DNA of 64,000 nt from Larimichthys crocea (GCF_000972845.2 NC_040022.1:1713011-1777010), one strand, 5' to 3'; positions 35,701-48,520 are shown, counted from the first letter of the stretch. Numbers and translations: made by a program. The notes: a model not told the origin generated them from the letters alone.

Positions 35701-36139
35701 ACCTACTGAATACCTCTTGCCTCACCCTCACCTAATAATGGACACGTGTTAGACAGACTTCAGAACATAGTGGTCAAACATGGCACACTCCATGGATGCA
35801 CACTCCTTGTTTTCAGTTGATTAAACACTCATGAAAACCCATTTATGATTAGTATATTCCATTTCTGCCAATAGATTCTCCAAAATCTTACACACTGGTC
35901 CTTTAAGTGGATGCAAAACAAAAACAGACAGAGTGATTATGCAGTGACATATGTATAAGGTTTAAATGTACCTTCAGGCACGATGTGCAATCATCATTTT
36001 ATGACTCAGTTTAAAATATCAATTCAAATCTCATCCTTCCATCTCCAGACCATTTGGCCAGATACTACGGCCCATCCTGGACTCAATCCACATCGCTCCT
36101 CCAGGAGGAAACGTCATCAACGGGGGAAGAAACGTCTAA
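32752..36139 (+). CDS. desi1: DESI1-like desumoylating isopeptidase (complete)
   Basis: DESI1 is a small PPPDE-family cysteine protease that removes SUMO and has palmitoyl-thioesterase activity reported for the family. Exons: 32752-32842, 33159-33180, 33550-33619, 34677-34786, 34896-35018, 36049-36139; frames join and give 168 codons plus TAA, the normal DESI1 length. Conserved peptides are [54 protein letters not shown] and [19 protein letters not shown]. The catalytic dyad is intact: His39 (IWHT) and Cys109 (HNCNTF). The start ATG is the only in-frame one before [13 protein letters not shown]. The second exon is only 22 bp. DESI2 is less likely because the C-terminal region ([15 protein letters not shown]) is DESI1-type. 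The a/b paralog cannot be decided. Confidence 0.94.
33159..33180 (+). other. desi1: 22-bp microexon of the DESI1-like gene
   Basis: The exon carries the codons for KQLDGI plus split codons on both sides, flanked by TTGCAG and gtacga. It contributes the segment directly before the catalytic His39, so skipping it would shift frame and destroy the active site. Confidence 0.85.
35646..35906. mobile_element. MITE with ~30-bp inverted ends in DESI1-like intron 5
   Basis: The left end AAGGTCCGGTGTCTAGGATT and the reverse complement of the right end (AAAGGACCAGTGTGTAAGATT) form imperfect terminal inverted repeats. The interior matches a short-form teleost MITE I recognise. There is no transposase ORF and no clear target duplication. 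Confidence 0.65.
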
Positions 36140-37239
36140 CCTGAGAGAGAGCAGCAGAGTCAGTCAGGGTGTTCGCAAGGTCACTTCCATTGTAGTCAGT
36201 CAGTGAAAAGTTTCAAATTAATCGTCGTTCTGTCTTGCTTTCTGTAAATAAGTTATACACTAGCACTGAAGCTGATGGTTTTTGTAAGCTATAACTGATT
36301 GCTGACCAGTTAATCCTTAAATGACATGATTTAAATATATTTATAATTATGATATGATTTTAAAATGTAGTTGGTTTGAGGGCATCAGTTTCAAAGTACA
36401 AAAAGCAGATGGGTCTACCAGCAAAGCCAGATATCAAAACTCTGTTTCCTGCACTATAAGCTGACTTTGATGAATGTTTCCCTCTTAGAAATACATCAGA
36501 TATCCAGATAAACTTTATTCAAATTCTATTTAGATTTGGGCCACTGCAACTTAATTTATCTTAACTTAATTTGTACATTTACTCCACAGCATAGATTTAT
36601 TGCACTTCTTACTCCACTACATTTATCTAATAGCTGTAATTAAACCATATACAACATTAAAATACCTCTTGCACGTCAGTGCATCCAGCTTATTCAGTAC
36701 TCTAACTTTTGTACTCAGGTACAAAATGCTCCTTTACTTTGATTTAAGTTGAACCTTGTAGTTTCTCATTTCCATTTTGAGATTATAAATTGGTTTAAGA
36801 TTTTAATTCTTCAGTTTAGTTGGTTCTTTTTTAAATTTTTTTTTAACCATATCAGATTTCACACATGGTTTCTGCAGTAAGAGTCATCTGCTGCTGACTA
36901 CAATGAATTTAATCTGAGTGTACACCTTTTGCATAGATATGTTTAATATATTAAATTCAATGGATGCTGGTTCATGGAAAATGAGATGATTGAATCCTGA
37001 ACAGTCTTTTAATGTCAATCATATTTACATTTTTTTTGCACTTTTATGATTTGTTTTACTTTTTTTATTATTATTATTTTGTTGCCTGTAGTTATTTTCC
37101 TATCAGTAATCCTTTTATGCCTATAATCTTTGTGTTGAACTTTACAATTTACAACCTTAACTGAACCTTACATTATCATTCCATTTATCACATCACGTGT
37201 GATGTGACATACAGCAGGTGATTGATGCGAGTGTATGTT
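36140..37239 (+). other. desi1: DESI1-like 3' untranslated region / downstream DNA
   Basis: This is AT-rich non-coding sequence after the stop. It contains a copy of a teleost interspersed repeat near 36540-36780. Several AATAAA/ATTAAA-like hexamers occur here and further downstream (for example 37444-37449), so the transcript end is unclear. Confidence 0.45.
36540..36780. repeat. Teleost interspersed repeat (TACTCCACTACATTTA type)
   Basis: TTACTCCACTACATTTATCT and TACTCAGGTACAAAATGCTC match an abundant short teleost repeat. A related, better preserved copy lies at 58640-58800. The family has no name I can assign with confidence. Confidence 0.45.
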
Positions 37240-37247
37240 TCTATAGC

Positions 37248-37550
37248 TAGGGGTGTCACGATAAAAATGAAATATTGATATGTTAATAATACACATGTGA
37301 TAATAATCTAGTGTCTCTTTAATCATTTCTTGCTTAGTCAGATGTACGCTTTTGTACAGTTATGGTTACAGACTCTGTCTCCACCTTCTTGCACTCGTAT
37401 TTTGAGTGTCTAATTCATTTGCCAAAAAAGAGACAATATACACAATAAAAGTTGAATGACATTTTTAAAAATTCTCTATAGATATTGTGATAATAACGTT
37501 ATCTTGAGCTCTTTCTGCCATGATAATTGTATGATTCCGTGACAGCCCTA
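37248..37550. mobile_element. hAT-type MITE with perfect 8-bp target duplication
   Basis: The ends are TAGGGGTGTCACGAT and, as reverse complement, TAGGGCTGTCACGGA (13 of 15 identical). They are flanked on both sides by TCTATAGC (37240-37247 and 37551-37558). An 8-bp duplication and these termini fit the hAT superfamily. At 303 bp with no ORF it is non-autonomous. Confidence 0.85.
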
Positions 37551-37558
37551 TCTATAGC

Positions 37559-40500
37559 AGGACTGGGCTCAGTTCATTGTAAATTCAGTTACTCCTACGT
37601 ATATGAAGTAAACCCTCCATGACATTTGTTAATGGTAGAGTTGATTACAAAAGTGTACGTCACAAGAAACAGTTCCAAAGTGCTATAAAATCATTTTCCA
37701 GACAATCCTGGTCCTTTTATAAAAAAGATTTTTGACAACCGAAACTGTTTTCATATACAGAAAGAAACTAAATTGTAGGATTTTTGGTACTAAATCTACC
37801 TGCTGATATAAAAGTGAACTGCTCCACAGCCCTGTTATATGACATAAATTATGCCTCTTGGTCTGTGTACCAGCTCCACAGGAAGAGGCTAAAGATAGAT
37901 ACATTTTGTTATTGTGTGTGTTTTGAAATACACACATTTTAGTTGCCATGTCGGTAATTCTAGATAACTGCATAGCCACAGATTTTTTTTTCTTTTTTTT
38001 TAATTTAATGTAAAATTGACCATATGCTGTATTGTCAATTTAAGAACAACCTGCTTGAGACCTTTAACAGTCACCAGAGTGTGTTTGATAAAATACACCT
38101 CTGTGCCTTCATTTCCCTCTGCTTGGCTACAGTCACACTGTTGGGAGTTGGCATGGTTGTCGTATAGCACAGATGGTAACTTCCTGTGCAGTCCGCATTG
38201 AAAATCTGGTAGTTAGTTTATGTAGGTCCAGAAATATTGAAAATCCTAAAATACACCAATGAGGTGAAAGGAGTTAGAGGTAGTAAGGAACCCTCAACTC
38301 ACTAATATTGACCATGCAATGCACACCATGGATTATAACCTGCAGGAAACTGTAGGAAACGTAAGAAATTGAAAATATATTCCAGATTAAACAACATCTG
38401 GATGCATTAATACTCACAGCCTATAATCTCAGTGCATTATATACTGCACTCTGCCACCAGAAAGAACACATAGCTGTCTAATTTCAAGATAGTAAGTATA
38501 TTACATGTTTTAGGGGTTATCTGATTAAGACAGTGTTACATATATGAACGTCACAAGCCTGAACAGAGTGACGGATGAAGGAAGGAAGCCAGAAAAACAA
38601 GAAATCTCATAGAGTGACCTACCAGCATTAACTTTCATTATATTCTCCTGCAATAAATAAACAGTCCAAGCAGTCGCCGTCACTCGGCACTCGAGGTGTG
38701 ATCATTTCTCTGATGCACCTGCACAAAAGAATATATTGGATGTGGATGTCAAAACTTTATTTTTCAAAAAGTTTAACCTGATATTTATATGACAAATATT
38801 TGGCTACTTTTAGGTCAGTTCCCCTTTAAGAGGCTAGAAAGCTCAGGTGAATCTGGGTTCTGTTACTTTGTCTTCTGCTAACCGACTAACTGACGCGCTA
38901 ACCAGACCACTGAAATGTATTACTGCACAAGTCACCCTTTGTTGCTCTGATACTGTCTATGTAGTTGCTGGCTGCTACCTGTAATGTGAAATTGCTACAG
39001 ATAGTTATGGATATTATTCCCTATTTAAGTTATCTAACTATGGTAGATATGTTAATGCATATTGTTTGTATTGTATTTTTTTTTTTTTGTAATTCTACCT
39101 ACATATAAAGCCATTGACTGCATATTCAAAAATCTCTGGTGTCATTTTTGACCATTTCATAAATCTCTTGCTTTTATTGTGACGTCCTTATCAGTTAAGG
39201 TCGATTAGCCCCAAATGCTAAAAAACAAAAACAAACAAACCGTGCTTTATTGTGAAATGGAATAAAGGATGATTGATCCATTTGCAACAGGTTAACACCC
39301 TAAAAAATATGGAAAACTTTATGGTGAATGCATAATTTATATCTAAGAAGAATGGATGTGAATGTGATGCACAAGCTTCAAATAAAAGTTTGCTTTTTAA
39401 ATCTCTTCAGGTAATCCAATCGAAACCTAAAACCATGCTCTCTCTGACCAAGTGCAACTCTGTGCACGTTTGCACAACTCTGTTCATGATTATATTCCCC
39501 ACAGATTCCACATATAGACCATAATATGTGTACAGTTCAAAATGACAGAAATGTGTGCAATGTTGAGATCCTGATGAATAAGATCATTGAACTGCAAGGA
39601 GTCTTATGGAATTTAAGTTTGAGTAAACTGGAATCACAGTTTCCTTTAATTTCATTAGCAACATTTCAACCAAGTACAGGTCTTCCTCAGGCACCCACGG
39701 GAAGGAAATGAGGAATATACTGTATTGAAAAAAAAGACCAGTAACATAATCATCTAATTATATTCATATGGGTGAAAATGTCCTTTTTATTAGGACAAAA
39801 AATATATACATACAAGTATAATTCACATGCATGATCAACCAGTAGGTCACAAAAGATACAATACAAATGTCAAACATTTATGTGATAGGTGCTCGTGGTT
39901 AATAAGACACAAGAAGTAATTTTATTCCAGTTGTACATATAGATCCTAGGGCGATAATAATGCCTCCAACAAAGGCTTAATATTAAAGTCCTCATTTTAA
40001 CTGTGAAGGGAGTGTAGATCCAATAAATCTCCCACTGCAGGCTAAGCTTATTTTTGTGAGCACCCCCCTCTAGGTGGTATATTCAGATTTTCTTTTTTTT
40101 GCCGTGATGTCTCAAAGTGCTAATATTATGACCAGACAACCTAAAATGAGCATCTGACCTGTTCTAGAATTACACCTGTGCTTAATAAGAGCCTTACTGA
40201 AATTCTTTGAGCATCCACAAGGAGGAAGCGTTGCTCTGTCTTTAGCTAGAGATTCATCTTCAGGACAGAGATGGATTGTGATCAGAAGGGTGCAGTTTCA
40301 AGACTGAGGACAAACCATGACATGTTAAATCAAATATATTGCATCTATATCCCGACTTTTATAGACTGCTATTGAAACTCCAGTGAGCAAGACACGTATC
40401 CTGCTAATTGCTCCATATGACCACTAATCTGCAATAAATGACTCAGTTGGGAAGGAAGTGAATGCTCAGCAAAACTGGGTCCTCTCTGGGAAATGCAAAA

Positions 40501-41160
40501 GGTTAATGAGAAAAGGAAACACACTGAAAATAAAGATGCAAAATAAAAACTAATTCATGATTAATGAGTGTTCAGGCATTTAACATTTATCACAAAAGTA
40601 TACCAGCTCCTGTCTGAACTCACTGTGCTGTCATCTTGTCAACTAAACTGTGATATCAATCATGATGTCAAGGAAGGTATCACAATTCCAGATGGCAGAT
40701 ATCTCACTGTGCAGCAAAACTGTCGTGCAGACAGATGTGAAGCAGACTTGGTCCATGGCCTTTAGATCAGCACCCCTCCTAAGAGAGAGTGGATAATAAA
40801 TGCAGACAGACCTAGCCTGTCCTTGCTCCCTGCGGCTGAGGAGCTGAATCAGCTCAGTTAGTAGCACAATTATGAGCGTCCGTGTGACGTTTGACAAACG
40901 TTAACCTTCTCTCCGACTACAAGGGTACTGTCAGGCTGGCCAGAGTTGTTAGCACGGCAGTACTTCTGTGACAAAACCCAGTGAGTCACGCCGACCACCC
41001 CTGCTGTGGTGACAAATCCGTCCATGACACATAGGGGTGACTTGGTTTTTCTACCTATAGGCTCTATTTTAGCTCTGACGCAAAGTTTATTTTACTATTA
41101 CTACTAATGTCGAAGAAGCTTAGTGCTGCACTGTTGAGCTAGTTTATCCTCCAAAAACTA
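37559..41160. other. Non-coding intergenic DNA
   Basis: AT-rich sequence with no supported gene. Every open frame is short and unlike any protein I know. Poly(A)-like hexamers and small T runs occur, for example near 39080. No repeat family was confidently recognised. Confidence 0.5.
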
Positions 41161-41169
41161 ATAGCTGTT

Positions 41170-41420
41170 GAAATACGGGACATTTTGCTTAATGCCAAAA
41201 ATATCAATGTCATGAAAAGTCATTGCATCAACAAAGTCAGTAGGAGTCATCTTCTGGGAAGTTTGGATGGAATGTATGAAAAATGCTGTGCGGTCCCGTC
41301 CGGTTCCCTAAATGTTGAGATGGCTGTCCACCCAACAGTTGCTGAAATATCAGTCTTGGCCTACGTGGTTGACCAGCCGATAGACTGACATCGCCATCCA
41401 CAGAGCAACACCATTAGAAG
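41170..41420 (+). repeat. Teleost interspersed repeat, family A (plus copy)
   Basis: The stretch around GTAGGAGTCATCTTCTGGGA, GTTGCTGAAATATCAGTCTT and GACATCGCCATCCACAGAGC matches a widespread teleost repeat. Other copies here are at 8150-8275 (reverse), 10905-11110 and 55195-55300. Short open frames inside it are accidental. Confidence 0.5.
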
Positions 41421-42419
41421 CTTTCAAGCTGTATTCTAATGTAAATGAGAAAAATAGCCACTGGTCCAGAGTTAAAAACACAAACTGAATGAATCGTGAT
41501 ACTGCAAATGAATGGAGAAGTAACAATAGCTTCAGTTCCATCAAGAGGTCCAGGTTTCTGCTTCTCGATATGCTACACAACTGTGTCCTCAAAGTGTGTG
41601 TTCATATGTGTGTGTGTGTTGTGTGTAGTGCGAGGGAAGGTGAGAGACAGGACAGAGAGAAGAGGGATGCTTTTAACAGGTAAGTGTTTTAAAGCTGCAT
41701 TCTTATGTGAGCTCTCCTGAAGGTTTTTGCCGGGAGAACTACATCCCCTCGGCTTAATGTTTCATTTAGCACTGATATGCATAATTAAGGGGATCGTGTA
41801 CCATTTTTGAAGGTTACCCTACCACTTTGAGCAAGGAATAATTAATGTTTGCACTGCACGACATAACAGAATGTCAGTTCTTAGTTTTGGGGGGAAACTG
41901 AAAATCTACAATTTGTCACACATTTCCTGCATCTGGTGTTCTGCAGGAAGACATCCTCATAATCTCATTTACAAATCTGCACGCTTGAAAAACACTATGT
42001 GCTGCAAAAGCTCCTAAATGGCACAGGCTTGATTCTCAAATCTCTTTTGATGCTTAGTCAAACCAACAAACCAGACGAGCTATCTCAAGCAGCTAAATCA
42101 TAATAAAATATCTAATACTGAACCAGATTTTCTGTGCAGCCGAGGAAGAAGAAAAAACTGAGCTGATGCTATAGCATAAGCATTCACTTTCTTGTGTTGT
42201 CACGACAGTCGTCTCCACATTTAATTACGTTTTGTCTCGCAGAAGTGTGGCTAAATGGCTAAATGCCACATCAGTAAGTGTGATGATTATTCTTGTCCAC
42301 TCATGCTTGCTCAGACATGGTTTCATTTCTGCTGTAGGTGTCAGTTTAAATGACTCTCAGTTTGTCGCAGCAGCCTCTTTCAGCATGTATGAAAAGAGGA
42401 TATCCTTCTTTGACTCCCT

Positions 42420-42720
42420 TCCTCGTTCCCTCTCTCCGTAATCCATCTCCCTCCATCTTCATCCTCTGCAGCTCATTTGTCATCTCTTCATCATTTTCCT
42501 CACTCATGCCTCTCCTCTCTTTTTCTAGTCACTCGTCGCCTGTTTCACCCCTGTTTCCTTCCTTCCTTTTTCATCCCTCCTTCCTGATTTGTTCTTTCTC
42601 AAAATCCTTAATTACCCAGGGAGTTTTTTTGCTTGGCTGCACCTCCTCCGCTTTCCAGACCTCCTCTCATTTCTCTGCTCGCCTCCTCCTCCTCGGACTC
42701 TCTTGACCTTGTTCCTTAAC
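42420..42720. repeat. Pyrimidine-rich low-complexity tract
   Basis: About 300 bp of C/T-rich sequence (CTCCTC, CTTCCTTCC clusters) that produces leucine/serine-rich spurious frames. No gene. Confidence 0.6.
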
Positions 42721-43584
42721 CTCTATCATTTTCCATCACCCATTTTGTTTTCTAGTTGTAATGGGCTTAGACTTTGCAGCTATTACAAAGTACTCCCTTG
42801 ACTTTTTAAAGATAACTTTAGAAAATGCACTCATGTAAAAATAAACGCATATAAACAACCCCTCCCCTGGGTTTTTTTTTTTTTTGCTCAGTAAAATGCA
42901 CACAAAGCCAGATAATCAGTTATGTATGAGTTGCTCCATTCTATTTCCAGAAACAGATTTCTTATTATGGTTTACAGCAAATGAAAGAACGTTGTCAGTG
43001 TACATAAACCTGCAGAGGAAAACAAGATAACAAGGGTGTGACATCTTTGCTTTGTCTTTGATAATGTACATCTATCTATTCCTTCAGACCACCTTTATCT
43101 CCTTCCTTTATTTCCCTCTCCAACTTGTCAGCTCCCTCCACAGGCAAGCAACAGGGGACGGGTCCAACCAGCTGGCCAGGTCAACATTTGGAATCACTTG
43201 GGTCAACAGCTGCTGTGGGCTCCTTGTCTATGTCAAGCCAAGGCCAGGATAACTGCCATGCCCTTGCATAAATACATAGATGCATAAATATATATATATG
43301 TAGAGACATGTGAACTGTCCTCGAGACCTTCTGCCGCATCAGTCACCAATCGCAGCCATTTCATGGAATGCCCTTGGGCTGTCCCATCTGGACAATATGT
43401 GTGTGTTCATGTGTAGACTTGATTTATCTGTGCCTGCGTGATGTTTAATTTTGAACTTTAAGTGAACTCGACGTTTGATTATCGCAAGATTACTTCGGGA
43501 AATACTCTTCTTTGCTTTCTTACCAACGATTACACGAGAAAATTGATACCACACTTGTCTGTTCAATATGAAGGTACAGCCAGC

Positions 43585-43925
43585 AGTCGACCTGTCTCTA
43601 TCCAAAGGTAACAAAATCCACCTACCAGCACTTCTATAGCTCAAAAATTAACATGTTATATCTTCGCTGTTTATAAAAATGGGGTGTTATGGGTGCCTGA
43701 CTATTTCATGAAGTCCTGTCAACTGTGACAACCAGCAAGACTTCAGGATATCACTTCTCCTCATCAAGAAAACAATAACCCTCAGGACACCGCAACATGT
43801 TGTTGTTAAAGCTAAATGAAGCTAACGGATAGTCATGACAGTGCTGTTGATCTTCTCATCTAACACTTATCAAGAAAGCGATGAGGTTATTCCCCGAAAT
43901 GTCAAACAATCACTTGAACAGTTAA
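43585..43925. repeat. Teleost fold-back repeat, copy 2
   Basis: The left part (CCACCTACCAGCACTTCTAT, ATTAACATGTTATATCTTCG) reads as minus orientation. The right part (GAAGCTAACGGATAG, ATCTTCTCATCTAACACTTA, GAAATGTCAAACAATCACTT) reads as plus orientation, which is the fold-back layout of this family. Confidence 0.55.
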
Positions 43926-44290
43926 CAAGTTTTCACAGTTTAAGGTTAGGATTAACCAAAAGGTTAGAGTTAGAGCCATTAGTCACTGTTCTATTTTAAA
44001 AATACCCTGTGTAGGTCAAACAATCCGTGCAGTCCCTGTGCAGGAAACTGCCCTTGTCTATCTACCCACACACACACACACACACATGCACACACACTTC
44101 CACAAGTAAATCGATCTACAGTCTTATCCACTCCAGAGCCAGTGGTACAGTTGAATCAGGACTGCAAACCCATTTTGTCCCTCATTAGGAAGAAGTGTGA
44201 GTCACAGAGCTGTGGCGTCTGAGTCTAAAGGGACCTGATCTGATGCCTGCAGACCTGTAAAGCAGAGATGGGAGGGGGAGGGGGTCAGAC

Positions 44291-44293
<3 letters not shown>

Positions 44294-44333
<40 letters not shown>
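44294..44333. repeat. (GA)n microsatellite
   Basis: 40 bp of uninterrupted GA. Confidence 0.97.
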
Positions 44334-44336
<3 letters not shown>

Positions 44337-45494
44337 TGAGCGATGGAGAGGAGAAAAGGAGGTTAAGAAAGAGAACAGAAATAAGCAGGAAGTAAGAGAG
44401 GGTAACACTAATTACCTGAGAGCTGAGGGTTGAATGGTCGTTAATGGACACATTGGCTGTTGCATGTTATATTGATTGCATGATATGTCTTCCTATAATC
44501 TGGGCGAACCCTCTTACAAAACAGGCACATTTTAAAAAACAAACCAAAGAAATCATATCAAGGCAGTCTCAGTCATGTTGTTATATTAGAGGCTGTTTTG
44601 ATTCAGACTCTGATATATCTGACTGAAATTAGAACGAGTCCTGAAGCTTTAAATTCCTCAGTAGCAGCAGTTCTGCTTCTTAATTTTGCATTACTCACAT
44701 TTTCCACTTGAGGGCACCAGCTCAGAACACATCGTAGAGAAGATTAATATGCAGCTGCTATAGTGGAGACTTCACTTAAACACAATTGTGTGTGTGTGGA
44801 GGGTATGACCTGAGGACCTGAGGTCTGTGTAAAGAAAGAATAAATATGTGTTCTGAGTTTGTCAGACAGTCAAATTTGAAAGATTAAAAATATCGACAAG
44901 TTTATGAAATTAGGTGTCGAAATTGGGTAAAAATCAGCAAAAATGAGCACGAGCATTATGCTCAGGATGGCCTCAACGCATCATTGAGCCACCTGTCGTG
45001 ACTTTTCCGTGGCTGCCGAAGTTGGTCTGTGGATGCCGCAACTCGTCTTGACTTGAATAATTAGGACTTTATTCAAAGAAAGAACTGAGTTTGAGTTGCA
45101 TCTCATGATCAAAAAACCTTCAAATCTGCATGCCGAATTGTAACCCCTCTTCTAGCTTTAATACCCACAGGAAAAACCCAAACAAACATTCTGAAAATGT
45201 GCTTTTAAGGAACCAACTTCTGTTGTCAAGACACCAACTCAGCAGTTATCGGTTTATTATGCTGACTGATCACCCATGACACCCAAACTCTTGGACCTCA
45301 GACTGAATCACAATATGCAAACCCCCCTTGGGAATTTATTATTTTAACATTCTGAATATGATTGTACTTGCTCTACGTTTTAGTGTTACTTGGGCTAATG
45401 TACTATCTTCCCCTTTAGTGTTTCCACCTTAAAGTATTTGAATCTAGCCCTTCTCTGTCTTGGATTTGAAATGTTTTTATTCATCCCTCCACAC

Positions 45495-45665
45495 TAGCAG
45501 GTCTCCCCTGTTCCCAGTCCTTCATGCAAAGCTCAGTTGTCTGGCTTCTGGCTATAGCTTCATATTTACTGTACAGACATGAGAGCGGTGTCAATATTCT
45601 CATCTAACTGTCAGCAAGAAAGCCAGTAAGCTCAAATCCCAGAATGTCAAACTATTCTTTTCAGA
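45495..45665 (+). repeat. Teleost fold-back repeat, copy 3 (one arm)
   Basis: TCTGGCTATAGCTTCATATT, AGACATGAGAGCGGTGTCAA, CTCATCTAACTGTCAGCAAG and CAGAATGTCAAACTATTCTT give the arm in plus orientation. Confidence 0.6.
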
Positions 45666-46267
45666 GAAGCCAAAGCCAAAGGCATTCAACAGCCTGAAAC
45701 ACTGTTATGCTATTCTCTAACTGGGTGCATCAGGGAAGAGGCATGCAGAATTTTCATACAGTGTATCCTTATTACACTATAATTTAGACCAAATTACTAG
45801 GTTTGTTTTTAGAGGAAGCTTAGCGGAAATCTGCCTCAGTACAGATAACACACCATGGTGTGTTCATTGATCCTGTGGCCAAAATTTATACCATGTAAAA
45901 AAAAAAGAGCTGGAGCCTCCAGTTCAATGCATCAAATAAGTGCACACTAGCTGTGATGCTTTATTTGTTGGGAACAGAGGCTCCCTGAAGGTACAAATAA
46001 TCCCCTGTTAAAAGACAATGTGCGGCACCAGAGGACCAATGAGTAGTGTTCGACCAAGGACCAGGAGAAAAAGATGTAACCAAAAAGAAAGCTACTAAAA
46101 TAACACTAAGTATAGGTCACACCTGTGTAATCTGATGCAATCTAAAGCAACAGCCTTGATATTAATCCTTCCTTTGTGAAGCTTGCTGCTATGTCATATT
46201 GAGGCTGATATTACAGTGTTATATTTAGAGGGGTTTCTACTATGTTTCTACGTGCCTTCTGATGAGC

Positions 46268-46388
46268 TGGGGACTTGTCTAGGGTTTACCCTGCCTCTCA
46301 CCCAAAGTCAGCTGGGATTGGCTCCAGCCTCACTGTGACCCTGATAGGTTGAGTGGTTACAGATAATGGATGGATGGATAAAAGGATG
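46268..46388 (+). mobile_element. Retroelement 3' tail ending in (TGGA)n
   Basis: CTTGTCTAGGGTTTACCCTG, CAGCTGGGATTGGCTCCAGC and GTTACAGATAATGGATGGAT match one of the commonest teleost LINE/SINE 3' ends. No coding part remains. Confidence 0.7.
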
Positions 46389-48246
46389 GTATTTTTACTA
46401 TTTTCGTCACCAGCCCATTTATATCATTCCTATGCACCTAGGGCCAGTGTGACAGTGAGAAATCATAAACATTAGGCCACAAAAGCTGAATATTGGCATA
46501 TAAACACATGCACCCATATGTCTAAAAGAAGATATGCATTTTTCCCCCTGATTATATCATGCAAAGCTCTTAAAGCTGCAGTGTAATGTTTTAAAGCCAT
46601 AGAGGACGTGTCCTCTGATGAGGCAGGGTTAGGAGAAGCAGCTACCAGATCTCAAACAGGAAGGTGATACCAGAGGAAGAGAGAATGGAGCAATTCTGGG
46701 GCATTTTAAAGAAAGACAAGAGGTTGAGCCAGCTGGCCATCCTCATGAAAGCAATTCTCTGTATCCCACAAATGTCTCCTCAGAGAAAACCTTCAGAATG
46801 ATTAAAAATTCTCACTGAAAATAGAAAGAGTGTGGACAATGGCACCCTGTATTCTCCTTTGTCCTGCAAGATCAACTACAGAAACACTGGCAACAAATAC
46901 GCTCCAACTCAGAGAGCTGCCAAGTCTGTTGCCTGTAATTACAACAGTTTGCTGGGTGAAAGTCACCAGCATGAGAAAACATACACACACACACATAGCA
47001 CACAAACTTTACCTTTTTACTTTGTAAGGACTATGTATCCTAGTGGCAGAATTGCCGATCTGCCCATTTTGGTAACAGCTATCAAAATGCAGCTTGTGAC
47101 CTTTGTAAAGATGTTTGTAGTGGCAGTATAGCTCTAATTCAAAATCAGGTCACAGAATCGGATGGGTCACAGACTACAAAGTAGAACAAAGCATTGAAAT
47201 CAGAGAGACAGCACCTCTGCTGTGAGAAATGGATAGCATTTTAGATCTTTCTTTCACTGCACATATGTACTGCAGCTTCACATAATAGCTGTGTATTACA
47301 GTGAGTGTCCTTGTCATCATGACCAAGAAAAAAAGTTGAAAAGCAGCACATAAAAACATTTCACACTGACTATCTTTCATATCTGGCTGTTGTTGAGTCA
47401 TTATTAACAGCTCTTCTTTCCTCTGCAAAAGGTAGTTTGAGTAGGAATTTGAGCTGCTGCCGGAGTAACAATAAATATTTCTGCCAAACTGTCAAAACTG
47501 TTGAACAATCACAGAAACAAACCTCCAGTTTTATGGGTAAATCAAACTTTTACAGGTATGAGTGAAACTTTGTAACACACAGTGAAAACCCACACACATA
47601 GCATCTTATTCTTTCTTTTGTTGTATCAAATATATTTCTGAAAAGATCTTTAATTAATTCTCTGGTTGATGCTGTGTCATCACGGCTCAATTTGAGATTC
47701 ACTGATCGATAAATACAACTTAACTCTGAGCTGGAGGACACTCTAATGATGGTGCAACCCAATGAGTACATTCAATACATAAACCCTAAACCCTAATAGG
47801 AAAATCCAGCTCAGGATATCTGCCGATACTGAGAACAAATATGATACCAGTACTCTCCCAAATTTCAAATCTGTATGTGTGGAACTCACTGGTAATGTAA
47901 CGCGAGGCCAAGGATTGCTTTGGCAGTAAAAACTGAATCAACACCCCAACATGATTGAATGAATGAAACTGATAGCTGAACCACAGAAATGTATCGGGAC
48001 ATTGAAACTAAATTTAATGTAGATCGATCGTGTCATTCAATCAGTATTGGCACCAATACCCACCCGGCAGTTTAGATTGGTGCATCCCTAAATATCTCAC
48101 TTTAAATAACTTTTTACAAACTTTAATGCTAAGTTCTTATCCCAAATATCTTCAGTCTAGGTACATAGAGTTACACATAGAGATGTGTGTGTAACTATCT
48201 CTTGCAGAGAGATGAGAAGATCAATACTACTCTAATATAGACCTAA

Positions 48247-48520
48247 GGGAGTTACTGCTCCTGGCCAAGAAATAACTGCCAACAGGAAAACACACAACCT
48301 GTTGTTTTTGCACTTCGATTTTTGTATGGATTTTATCAAAAAGATATAACATGTTAATTACTGAACTTTGGAGGTGCTGGCTTGTTGTTTGCTGGCTTGT
48401 TTCCAGTATCTATGATAAGAACTGGATGAAGCTTCATAACTACTATACAGATATCAGGGTGATATCAATCTTAAATAATTCTAAAAAAGATTGTTTTCCA
48501 AAATGTTGAACCATTTCTTT
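48247..48520 (+). repeat. Teleost fold-back repeat, copy 4
   Basis: GAGTTACTGCTCCTGGCCAAGAAATAACTG at the start is the central palindrome half. It is followed by AAAAGATATAACATGTTAAT, TGGAGGTGCTGG, TTTCCAGTATCTATGATAAG and AAAATGTTGAACCATTTCTT. Confidence 0.6.

Noticed and set aside
47782..47796. ACCCTAAACCCTAA telomere-like motif
   Set aside because: Only two units of a plant-type telomere motif, within chance expectation in 64 kb.
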